64,000 nt of DNA, taken from the NCBI GenBank assembly GCA_019115145.1, contig DXED01000001.1, positions 1-64,000 of the forward strand. Direction: 5' to 3'. A program made the position numbers and the translations under genes. This document shows positions 25,040-32,755 of this stretch, piece after piece; within the stretch, counting starts at the first letter, position 1, and each line of letters begins with the position of its first letter. The DNA comes from Claveliimonas intestinigallinarum. Lineage in GTDB: Bacteria; Bacillota; Clostridia; Lachnospirales; Lachnospiraceae. A model generated the notes under the pieces. The model saw only the letters and a list, made by a program, of their open reading frames with translations. It was not told the origin of the DNA and searched no databases.

Positions 25040-27286
25040 TCAGTTCAGCGTGTCGTCCTTGAGCAGCCCGCTCAGGTCGCTGCCAAGCAGCCGCCGGGCT
25101 CCCAGCCAGTAGGCCAGTGCCACTGACAGGATGATGGCAAGGGCATAGACGGCCACCGGCAGGAAGGGGGCCTCCTCCAGAAATACTCCTGCCTCCAGTT
25201 GGCTGGCGCTGACCATGAAGGCGGTCACCGGCACGGTGATGAGAAGTCCCAGGAAAACAGGCCGCCCGGCGACAATCGCCGCCTCGATGCAGAGCATTTT
25301 TTTCATGCCGGACAGATCCATCCCCACTGACAGATATCGGGCAAACTCCCGCCGCCTCTGACGCAGAAAGCCAAAGGTGTTGGTAAAGATGCCTGCAAGG
25401 CCGATCACTCCCAGAAGGACGCACAGCGCTCCCAGTATGGTCCGGGCTCCCAGAAGCATCTGATCATTGACCATCCTCTCTTCTATCCGGTTCTCACTCT
25501 CCACCCGGAAAGAGGAAGCCAGAAGCCCTGCCGCCTCCTGCTCGATCTCATCCAGCGTCTCCACATCCGCCTTCTCCGGTCCAAGGATGCGTACATACGT
25601 ATCTTTTTCCACACCGCTCATCTGAGTCTCCAGAGTTTTCCACAGAGAGAGCGGCATAAACTGTACCAGGGCATAGTCCTCATACTCCTCCCTGAGAAGC
25701 GGCGTCTCCTCCGTGTAGAACAGAACCGGTATCTGCGCTGTTTCCCCCTCCCCTGTGTACATAGAAAGAGTGTCTCTGTCCTGCTTCATCAAAGGAATAT
25801 ACTCCCTGTGCCGGAAGCTGCTGCCGGTACTGTCCCAGATCCGGTTCAGCAGAACCGCGCCGGACGTCTCAGCCGGAGCGCCGATCTGTTGGCAGTACTC
25901 CAGAAAGCTCTCATCGTCCAGGATGAATATCTGAGAGGGGATCCCTGAGGCTTCCGTTTTGTCTGTCAGGGCGCTGTATCCCCCCAGCGCTTTCAGCTCC
26001 TCGCTGATCCAGCTCTCATCCAGAGGGATGCTCCCCTCTGCCTTCTGGTAGCAGACACTGCTGCGAACGCCGGGGAGCTGTCTGATCTGCGAGACCGCCC
26101 CAATCTCCTCCAAATCCGCATCCCTCACTATCACCATCACATCCCATGCATCCTGGTACCGCTCAAAATAGGTATACCTGGTGCTGATACCGGCAAGTGC
26201 GAAAAAACAGAGCATGGACGTGAAGCCCAGGAAGGACAGGGTCAGGGAAATGCGGGAGATGCGCAGGGCTCTCCTCTGCAGTCTCAGGGCGCTGCCCGCC
26301 AGCTCTCCCTCTATGCCCAGCATGCGGCTCAGCACAGCGGTTCCCAGTCCTCTGATCCTCCTGAGCCCTCCCATCCGCCTGGGCTCCCTGTATGCCTGCC
26401 CTCTCACTGCTTCAAGAGGTGTCAGCCGGGCCAGTCTGCCGGCAGGTATCTGAGACGCCAGAAGGACTGTAAGGGCTGCCGCTCCAAAGGCGACAGCGAA
26501 CACGATCGGATGACAGTGGAAGATGGCTCTGTGCCTTCCCGGCACATCCGCCGCGAACCGGTTGACAGCGGCCAGAATTCCGGCGCAGCCGGCTCCGCCA
26601 AGGAGCACGCCTCCCAGCACCGGCAGTACGCAGAGGGCGGCCGCCTCCTGCAATAGACACAGACGGATCTGCCCCGGCGACGCCCCGATGCTGGACAAAA
26701 TACCAAACTGGCGCACTCTGGCCTGCATGGATATCTCAAAGGCCGTGCGGATCACCAGGGCAAGGGAAACACACAGGGCCATCAGCACCACAGCAAAGAA
26801 GGGCAGGAGAAGAGGCGGGTTCGGATCCTCTGGATCTGTCACCAGATACCGGGACAGCAGGAGCTCATGATAGACCACATCCTCCGGGTCAAGTCTCAGC
26901 TTCTGGCAGATCAGAGCCATCTGCCTGTAGGTCTCCCCCACATCTGCGAACCAGATTTCTGTCACTTCCTCATCATCAGTCCCGGCCTCGGTTCCATCTG
27001 TACTGATCTCTGCGCTCCTCTCTGTACTGACCTCTGCACTCTCCACTCCCGCAAAATTCCGGATCAGATCCAACTCCTCCTGACTCAGGGGCGCCTCAAC
27101 ACGGACGTGCCAGCTCCCCTCATCCAGCTTTATGGCCTCCACATCATAGGCCCACAGATTGTAGAACAGGCTGCACAGCAGGGAGAGGAAAAAGGCCGCC
27201 CCGAGAGCTGCCGCCATGATGGAAAGGCCCGCCGTCCGGTTTTGTCTCAGATAGCTTTCTGAATACGCTTTCCACATACCTCTCAC
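25040..27286 (-). CDS. FtsX-type ABC transporter permease
   Basis: 748 residues. One N-terminal membrane segment (about 20-43) is followed by a first extracellular part with Glu-rich stretches (about 45-170). A cluster of segments (about 175-200, 215-240, 255-280) includes the FtsX core, in which IGASPGQIRLCLLQEAAALC is the typical coupling region. A further segment near 340-367 precedes a large external domain (about 370-600), and three segments near 620-640, 660-685 and 700-722 end the protein. It pairs with the ATPase whose gene overlaps by 4 bases. Such permeases act in peptide-antibiotic resistance or lipoprotein/lipid export; substrate unknown. Start is a GTG overlapping the ATPase stop. 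Confidence 0.85.
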   Translation of the reverse strand: MRGMWKAYSESYLRQNRTAGLSIMAAALGAAFFLSLLCSLFYNLWAYDVEAIKLDEGSWHVRVEAPLSQEELDLIRNFAGVESAEVSTERSAEISTDGTEAGTDDEEVTEIWFADVGETYRQMALICQKLRLDPEDVVYHELLLSRYLVTDPEDPNPPLLLPFFAVVLMALCVSLALVIRTAFEISMQARVRQFGILSSIGASPGQIRLCLLQEAAALCVLPVLGGVLLGGAGCAGILAAVNRFAADVPGRHRAIFHCHPIVFAVAFGAAALTVLLASQIPAGRLARLTPLEAVRGQAYREPRRMGGLRRIRGLGTAVLSRMLGIEGELAGSALRLQRRALRISRISLTLSFLGFTSMLCFFALAGISTRYTYFERYQDAWDVMVIVRDADLEEIGAVSQIRQLPGVRSSVCYQKAEGSIPLDESWISEELKALGGYSALTDKTEASGIPSQIFILDDESFLEYCQQIGAPAETSGAVLLNRIWDSTGSSFRHREYIPLMKQDRDTLSMYTGEGETAQIPVLFYTEETPLLREEYEDYALVQFMPLSLWKTLETQMSGVEKDTYVRILGPEKADVETLDEIEQEAAGLLASSFRVESENRIEERMVNDQMLLGARTILGALCVLLGVIGLAGIFTNTFGFLRQRRREFARYLSVGMDLSGMKKMLCIEAAIVAGRPVFLGLLITVPVTAFMVSASQLEAGVFLEEAPFLPVAVYALAIILSVALAYWLGARRLLGSDLSGLLKDDTLN

Positions 27287-27963
27287 CTGACCTTTCTGTC
27301 GCTGACGACGCGCCCGTCTTCCAGGGTGACAATGCGCTCCGCCTCCAGCGCCAGCTTCTCATCGTGTGTGACAAGAAGGATGGTCTGGTGAAAATTCTTG
27401 TGAAAGAGATGCAGAAGATCCATGATCTCCCTGGCATTTTCCCTGTCCAGGTTGCCTGTAGGCTCATCCGCAAGGAGAAGCAGAGGCCGGCTCATGAGCG
27501 CCCGCCCGATGGCCGCCCTCTGCTGCTGCCCGCCGGAGAGCTGAAATGGCAGAGCCTGCAGCTTTTCCTCCAGTCCAAGGCTCTCCACGATCCGCCGGAA
27601 ATAGACCGGGTCCGGCTTTCTCCTGTCCAGAAGAAGCGGCATCTGCATATTCTTCTCCACAGTCAGGGAGGGAATCAGGTTATAAAACTGGTAGATGAGC
27701 CCTGCCTTTCTCCTCCTGTATATGGCTGCCTGATGCGAGTTCAGCCTGCCTATATCTGTTCCTCCCACCAGCACGGTTCCTTGCGTAGGCCGGTCCACAC
27801 TCCCCAGAATGTGGAGAAGGGTGGATTTCCCCGAGCCGGAGGCCCCTGTGACGGCCACAAGCTCTCCTCTCTCCAGGGTCAGGTCAACGCCCCGCAGGGC
27901 CTCCACTTTATTTTCTCCCTCTCCGTATACTTTTCTTACTCCCGTGCATTTCAGCAGCTCCAT
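27283..27963 (-). CDS. ABC transporter ATP-binding protein (MacB/LolD type)
   Basis: 226 residues. Walker A GASGSGKST (about 39-47), signature LSGGQQQRAAIGRAL (about 142-156) and Walker B LLLLADEPTGNLDREN (about 160-175). ADEPTGNLD is the hallmark of the MacB/LolD/BceA class that works with FtsX-type permeases. Ribosome binding site GGGGGAG. Operon position: after the sensor kinase (95-base gap) and directly before the permease. Confidence 0.93.
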   Translation of the reverse strand: MELLKCTGVRKVYGEGENKVEALRGVDLTLERGELVAVTGASGSGKSTLLHILGSVDRPTQGTVLVGGTDIGRLNSHQAAIYRRRKAGLIYQFYNLIPSLTVEKNMQMPLLLDRRKPDPVYFRRIVESLGLEEKLQALPFQLSGGQQQRAAIGRALMSRPLLLLADEPTGNLDRENAREIMDLLHLFHKNFHQTILLVTHDEKLALEAERIVTLEDGRVVSDRKVR

Positions 27964-28058
27964 AGCGCTCCCCCGATCTGTCTTCTGACTGGATTTTTTC
28001 AGCGGCAGTATCCGCCGATACTGTCATCTTACCAGAGCAAAGTGACATTCCGGTGACA

Positions 28059-29246
28059 TCAGCGGTACATGCGGAGCTCAAAGCAGGCTCCTCCGCCAGG
28101 CCTGTTATAGGCCTCCAGCACACCGTTCTGGGCTTCCACCAGCTCTCTTGCCAGAAAGAGCCCGATGCCGACGCTGTCCCTGTCCGCCCCCTCTCCTCTG
28201 TAGAACCGCTCAAACAGATGGGGCAGATCCCTCTTGGAAAATCCTTCACCCTGATCCCATATGCGGATTTTAATATAGAGAGGATTTTCCTCCCAGTCAC
28301 AGGAGACCACTCCGCCGGCAGGACTGTGCTCCAGACAATTTTTCATCAGGTTCATGACCGCCTCCAGCGTCCACTCCCTGTCCGCCCGGAGGCAGGCCGG
28401 CGAAAGCCGGGGCACATGGATGCGAACCCTCTTTTGCCGGCAGATATCCTCCAGATTTTCCGCCCCCAGCTCAAGAAGGGTGTACACATCCGTCTCCTCC
28501 CTGTGCAGCGCAAGAGCCCCTGCGTCCATGCGGGACATGAGAAGCAGCGTCTCCTCCAGATGCGTAAGACGGCCAAGCTGCCGCTCCACTGCCGGAAGCC
28601 CCTCCAGCGTTCCCTTCTGGCCCATCCTCTGGACCAGAAGAGCGATAGCTGTCACCGGAGTCTTCATCTGATGGGCCATATCAGCCAGGCTGGCGGCAAA
28701 TCGGTCTCTGGCCTCCCGGGCTCCGTCTCTCGCCTGGCCAAGAGCAGCCACCGTCTTGCATATCTCATCCCGCAGACAAGAAAATGCATCCTCCCGCTCC
28801 TCCGCCAGAAGCCCCTGCTGCCCGGTGCCCGCCTTCTCCAGGTAGGCCAGCAGCTCCCGGATCTGCCTCTCCTGTCTTCTTTTCATCCCCAAAAGGGCAA
28901 AAAGAAAGAGCAGGACTGCCGCCAGGAAGCCTGCTAACGCCACCCCGTATATCCTGCTGTCTGACTCCTGGAAATCCTGAGCCCTGTAGCCGTAAGCCCG
29001 CAGATACTCCGCACCTGAGGACTCCGCATCTCCCTTCTCTTTTTCTGTTTTCAGCGCGCGCAGGAGGGCTCCCCGGGCCTGGGGCGACTGCTCCTCCACG
29101 GTCTGGCAGACCCGTCCCAGCAGGTCAAACTGCCTCTGCGCAAAATAGCTGCCCGCCAGCGCTGTCACGACGGCCGCCGCGGCCAAGAGAGCCGCCAGAG
29201 CGGACAGAATACCGGCCGCTCTTTCTCTTTTTATTCTTCCCTTCAC
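28059..29246 (-). CDS. Sensor histidine kinase
   Basis: 395 residues. Two membrane segments (about 10-33 and 100-122) flank an external loop of about 65 residues, so this is not a loop-less Bce-type sensor. The phosphoacceptor box is SLADMAHQMKTPVTAIALL (His about 190). The ATPase part shows the N box NLMKNCLEHSP (about 307-317), the G1 box WDQGEGFSK and GVGIGLFLARELV-like G2 (DSVGIGLFLARELVEAQNG). It phosphorylates the response regulator encoded just upstream, whose stop overlaps its GTG start by 4 bases. Confidence 0.92.
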   Translation of the reverse strand: MKGRIKRERAAGILSALAALLAAAAVVTALAGSYFAQRQFDLLGRVCQTVEEQSPQARGALLRALKTEKEKGDAESSGAEYLRAYGYRAQDFQESDSRIYGVALAGFLAAVLLFLFALLGMKRRQERQIRELLAYLEKAGTGQQGLLAEEREDAFSCLRDEICKTVAALGQARDGAREARDRFAASLADMAHQMKTPVTAIALLVQRMGQKGTLEGLPAVERQLGRLTHLEETLLLMSRMDAGALALHREETDVYTLLELGAENLEDICRQKRVRIHVPRLSPACLRADREWTLEAVMNLMKNCLEHSPAGGVVSCDWEENPLYIKIRIWDQGEGFSKRDLPHLFERFYRGEGADRDSVGIGLFLARELVEAQNGVLEAYNRPGGGACFELRMYR

Positions 29247-29929
29247 CTTCTCTTTTCCCCCTTTTCGTCTCCTGCCTCCATCCGGTATCCAAAGCTGCGG
29301 ACAGTACGCAGGCTCTCCGGGCTGCCCAGCTTCTCCCTCAGCCGTTTCACGGCCACGGTCAGTGTGTTGTCATTGACATAGCTGCCGCCGCTGTCCCAGA
29401 CCTGCTCCAGCAGGCGCTGCCGCGTGACCGTCCTGCCTTTATTTTCCATGAGAAGGAGAAGGATCTGGTATTCTGTCTGTCCCAGCTCCACCTTCCTGCC
29501 GTCTATCCGAACCTCCATCCGGTCCCTGTCCAGGCGTATATCTCCGCAGGAGAGTATCTGCTCCCGTCCGGACCTTCTAAGCAGAGCCTGGATGCGGGAG
29601 AAGAGTATTTCCAGCTCAAAGGGCTTGGTCACGTAGTCATCCGCCCCTCCTTCCAGCCCATTCACAATATCCCGGGTATCACTGCGGACCGTGAGAAAAA
29701 TCAGGGGAAGCCGGGGCCATCTGTCACGTATCCAGCGGCAAAGAGCCATCCCGTCCCCGTCCGGCATGTTCCAGTCCAGGATGACGAGGTCCGCCTCCTC
29801 CTTCCCCAGCGCCTCCCTGGCGTCCTGCGCCCCGGCGCAAAGTGACACCTGAAATCCTCTCTCCTCCAGGTATTCACTTACCACGCCGGCAATATCCCGT
29901 TCATCCTCGACATAGCAGATCCTGGTCAT
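29243..29929 (-). CDS. OmpR-family response regulator
   Basis: 228 residues. Receiver domain (about 1-118): acidic pair CYVEDERD, phosphoacceptor Asp in DLVILDWNMPDGDG (about 46-59), and TKPFE with the conserved Lys (about 100-104). C-terminal winged helix (about 130-222) with ELGQTEYQILLLLMENKG and NDNTLTVAVKRLREKLG. It probably controls its own operon, including the ABC exporter. Its ATG overlaps the stop of the BrnQ gene (ATGA), so translation is coupled to a transporter gene. Confidence 0.94.
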   Translation of the reverse strand: MTRICYVEDERDIAGVVSEYLEERGFQVSLCAGAQDAREALGKEEADLVILDWNMPDGDGMALCRWIRDRWPRLPLIFLTVRSDTRDIVNGLEGGADDYVTKPFELEILFSRIQALLRRSGREQILSCGDIRLDRDRMEVRIDGRKVELGQTEYQILLLLMENKGRTVTRQRLLEQVWDSGGSYVNDNTLTVAVKRLREKLGSPESLRTVRSFGYRMEAGDEKGEKRR

Positions 29930-31296
29930 CGCTCTCCTCCCGCTTTCTTTTTTTCACCTCTCCTTATCACGTACAGGACCAGTCCCACGGCCACGCCGAG
30001 GAGCGCGGGGCACACCCAGCCAAAGCCCTGACCGGAAAGAGGCAAAAATCCCAGAACCGCGGCCGTAAGCCCGTCCAGATGAAGAAGGCTCCTGGTCGCT
30101 GCCGGCAACGCTCCCAGCCCGTCAAACAGGGCAGCCGCCCCGGTCAATCCCAGCGCCCACCTAAGGACTGTAGGATCATTTCCGAACCATCGCCCCGCCA
30201 GCGTGAGGAGCACCAGCACAATGGCGAGGGGGTAGAGGAACATGAGAACTGGCAGGGAGTAGGCGATGATGGCGTCCAGTCCCAGGTTGGCCACCAGGAA
30301 GGAGCCCACCGCGAAGATCACCGCCCAGACATGGTAGGAAGGACCGCCCGGGAACATTTCCGCAAAGGCCTCCCCACAGCTTGTGATCAGCCCCACCGCT
30401 GTCTTTAGGCAGGCCACGGTGACGATCACCGCCAGGATAAAGGCTCCCCCGCCGCCAAAGTAGCTCTCCGCGATCCGGGCCAGAGCCTCCCCTCCGTTGC
30501 TGCTCACCTCCAGCTCTCCTGTGCTCTGGGTCCCCATGACCGATACGAGAACGTAGATGACCGCCATGAGGATGGAGCTGAATATCCCTGCCCGCACCGT
30601 GCTCTTTGCCACCTCGCCGGGCTCCGTCACGCCCAGCCCCCGGATAACGTCGATAACCACGATGCCAAAGGCAAGCCCCGCCAGGGCATCCATAGTGTTA
30701 TATCCCTCCAGCAGTCCCGTGGCAAAGGCGCCCTCCGCATAGCTTCCGGAGGGGACCGCCTCCCCGACGCCTCCCATGGGAGCGGTCAGAGCCCGGATCA
30801 CAAGGACCGCAAGAAAGACCAGAAAAAGCGGGTTCAGCACCTTTCCGATCCAGGTCATGATCTGCCCCGGCCTGAGGGCGAAGAACAGTACCGCAGCAAA
30901 GAAGATAAAAGAAAAGGCTGCCAGGAAGAGAGGATGTCCTTTCCCCGAGAGTATCCCCTCCATCCCGACGGTATAGGAAACGCTGGCGCATCTGGGGATA
31001 GCGAAGAAGGGGCCTATGGTCAGGTAGAGGGCGCAGGTGAAGAAGACACCGTATCCTCTCCCCACTCTGCTCCCCAGTCCCAGAAGGCCGCTCTCACGGC
31101 TGATCCCCAGGGCCGCCACGCCCAGGAGGGGCAGTCCCACCCCAGTGATGAGGAAGCCCGCCGCAGCCTGCCAGATATGGCTGCCCGCCATCTGTCCCAT
31201 GGATACGGGAAAGATCAGATTTCCCGCTCCGAAAAACATGCCGAACAGCATGCTCGCCACAAATATAGTCTCTCTGAATGTGAGTTTTTTTGTCAT
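29926..31296 (-). CDS. brnQ: Branched-chain amino acid carrier BrnQ
   Basis: 456 residues, about twelve membrane helices. The N-terminal FGMFFGAGNLIFPVSMGQMA (about 18-37) and IGPFFAIPRCASVSYTVGME (about 113-132) are classic BrnQ/LIV-II signatures. It is a cation-coupled symporter for Leu, Ile and Val. Ribosome binding site ACAGGAGA. It is the first gene of a five-gene overlapping unit with a response regulator, kinase and FtsX-type exporter. A minus-strand TATAGT at 31332-31337 is a likely -10; its -35 is poor. Confidence 0.93.
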   Translation of the reverse strand: MTKKLTFRETIFVASMLFGMFFGAGNLIFPVSMGQMAGSHIWQAAAGFLITGVGLPLLGVAALGISRESGLLGLGSRVGRGYGVFFTCALYLTIGPFFAIPRCASVSYTVGMEGILSGKGHPLFLAAFSFIFFAAVLFFALRPGQIMTWIGKVLNPLFLVFLAVLVIRALTAPMGGVGEAVPSGSYAEGAFATGLLEGYNTMDALAGLAFGIVVIDVIRGLGVTEPGEVAKSTVRAGIFSSILMAVIYVLVSVMGTQSTGELEVSSNGGEALARIAESYFGGGGAFILAVIVTVACLKTAVGLITSCGEAFAEMFPGGPSYHVWAVIFAVGSFLVANLGLDAIIAYSLPVLMFLYPLAIVLVLLTLAGRWFGNDPTVLRWALGLTGAAALFDGLGALPAATRSLLHLDGLTAAVLGFLPLSGQGFGWVCPALLGVAVGLVLYVIRRGEKKKAGGER

Positions 31297-31577
31297 TTTC
31301 CCGCATCTCCTGTTTTTTTATCGTTTCCTTTACTATAGCACACTTTCCGAAAAATAGCGAAGCGTGCAGGTGTTCCGCGAACCAACATTACACGTTTCGA
31401 AAGCGGAGCTTACAATCCGTCTCTTGAGATGCTCGTAAAACCGGCTTCCGCTCTCGGGATGACTTTGCAGATCAAACTATTGAACAAGCAGTAAATTTTC
31501 TTGGGATAATCAGATAAGAAAAGGGATGCGATTTTCATAATGCTCTCAGGTTTCAACAGAAAGTGAGGGTGATTCCT

Positions 31578-31661
31578 ATGAATACAATGAAAGTTTTACC
31601 TTTATTTCTACTCGTTTTTGCGGCATTGACTTACATAAATAATAGACATAATAGAGGATAG
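31578..31661 (+). CDS. Small hydrophobic peptide (27 residues), possible type I toxin
   Basis: ATG AAT ACA ATG AAA ... TAG encodes 27 residues: a short start, one hydrophobic stretch VLPLFLLVFAALTYI and a basic, polar end NNRHNRG. AGTGAGGGTGA upstream is an acceptable ribosome binding site. A 13-bp stem (31655-31697) begins at the stop codon. A strong promoter on the opposite strand (31757-31785) faces it. This layout resembles type I toxin genes with convergent antisense RNAs, but I do not recognise the sequence. A weak plus promoter, TTGAAC-19-GATAAT (31480-31510), could drive it. Confidence 0.5.
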   Translation: MNTMKVLPLFLLVFAALTYINNRHNRG

Positions 31662-31697
31662 CATCCCCGGCCCCAGGAAAGTCTGGGATGCTATCCT
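31655..31697. terminator. Long perfect stem after the small hydrophobic ORF
   Basis: AGGATAGCATCCC, 17 bases, GGGATGCTATCCT: 13 perfect pairs. The following plus-strand bases (TTATAGCATATTCTTTT) are only moderately T-rich, so termination may be partial; on the minus strand the sequence after the stem is also weak in T. Confidence 0.6.
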
Positions 31698-31756
31698 TAT
31701 AGCATATTCTTTTACAGAGGGCATCAGATCTTGTATCTGACACTTTTCTTATCCTG

Positions 31757-31785
31757 ATAATACACAGGGAGGCTTGAAAAATCAA
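31757..31785 (-). promoter_or_regulatory. Antisense promoter facing the small hydrophobic ORF
   Basis: Minus strand TTGATT (31780-31785), 17-base spacer, TATTAT (31757-31762). The RNA would start near 31750 and run about 95 bases to the shared stem. An AGGCTTGA/TCAAGCCT dyad overlaps the -35 box. Confidence 0.55.
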
Positions 31786-31827
31786 GCCTACCGTTTATGT
31801 TTCTCCATTTGTTTTTACTTGTCTTTT

Positions 31828-32571
31828 CTACGTCCTCATCGCCCCGTCCACAGATAAGATCTCTCCCGTCACATAGGAGGCCATATCGCTGGCCAGGAAA
31901 AGGAAGGCGTTGGCAATGTCCTCCGGCTCTCCCACCCGCCGGAGCGGAATGGCATTGATCAGAGGATCGATCATCTCCCTGGGAAGGGCTGCCACCATGT
32001 CCGTCTTCGTAATGCCCGGCGCCACCGCGTTAACCCGGATATGGCTTGGGCCAAGCTCCCTTGCCAGGGACCAGGTGAGACCGTTCACGGCCGATTTGCT
32101 GGTGGGGTAGGCCACACCTGAGGGCTGTCCGCAGATGCTGACCATGGAGCTGGTATTCAGGATGCATCCGCCTCCCTGCTCTTTCATGATTTTCACTGTG
32201 GGCATGATGCAGTTCATCATGGCGCTTACATTTAACTGCATCACTTTTGCAAACTGCTGTGCCGTGTAGTTGTCAATAGGTGTGCTGTCCGACATGCCGG
32301 CGTTGTTTACCAGGATATCGATCTTTCCCAATGTCTCTTTGACCTTTCCGATCTCCCCGGCCACCGCCTCGGCATCCGCCAGATCCGGCCAGGCGCCGTA
32401 CACTTCCCATGCCGGGTTTTCCGCTTTCAGAGATGCCAGGGCCTTGTCAACTGTCTCCTGGCGGGAACCGAACAGCACGACCGCCGCCCCGTTCTCCAGA
32501 AATTTTTTCACCGTCGCGTAGCCGATGCCGCGGGTGCCGCCTGTCACAACTGCCACTTTATTTTTTAGCAT
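31828..32571 (-). CDS. Short-chain dehydrogenase/reductase
   Basis: 247 residues from MLKNKVAVVTGGTRGIGYAT; AAAGGAGG is 7 bases before this ATG, whereas two upstream in-frame starts are too close to it. Rossmann motif TGGTRGIG (about 10-17), NNAG (about 87-90), catalytic Ser in NTSSMVS (about 138-144) and YPTSK (about 154-158). The end, GEILSVDGAMRT, is typical. The Rossmann residues do not settle the NAD/NADP choice. Similar in layout to FabG and to BaiA-type hydroxysteroid dehydrogenases; the substrate cannot be inferred. It stands alone, divergent from the UvrA-like gene. Confidence 0.9.
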   Translation of the reverse strand: MLKNKVAVVTGGTRGIGYATVKKFLENGAAVVLFGSRQETVDKALASLKAENPAWEVYGAWPDLADAEAVAGEIGKVKETLGKIDILVNNAGMSDSTPIDNYTAQQFAKVMQLNVSAMMNCIMPTVKIMKEQGGGCILNTSSMVSICGQPSGVAYPTSKSAVNGLTWSLARELGPSHIRVNAVAPGITKTDMVAALPREMIDPLINAIPLRRVGEPEDIANAFLFLASDMASYVTGEILSVDGAMRT

Positions 32572-32755
32572 TTTCATTCCTCCTTTGCGCAATTTTCTGT
32601 TTTTTTATATTTTTATCTGTTAATTTTATTTTATACCGGCTGATCCCTGTTTACAAGGAACGTTTAATATTAGTCAATCTACAGCTCTTTCCTAACAATT
32701 CAGATTGGACTATACTATGAGATACAGAAACACAACGGAAAGGAAATGATGACAG

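Noticed and set aside
31380..31470. tRNA-like arms between brnQ and the small ORF
   Set aside because: Some GC-rich complementary words (AGCGGAGC/GCTTCCGCT) are present, but there is no T-loop GTTCGAATC, acceptor stem or correct spacing.
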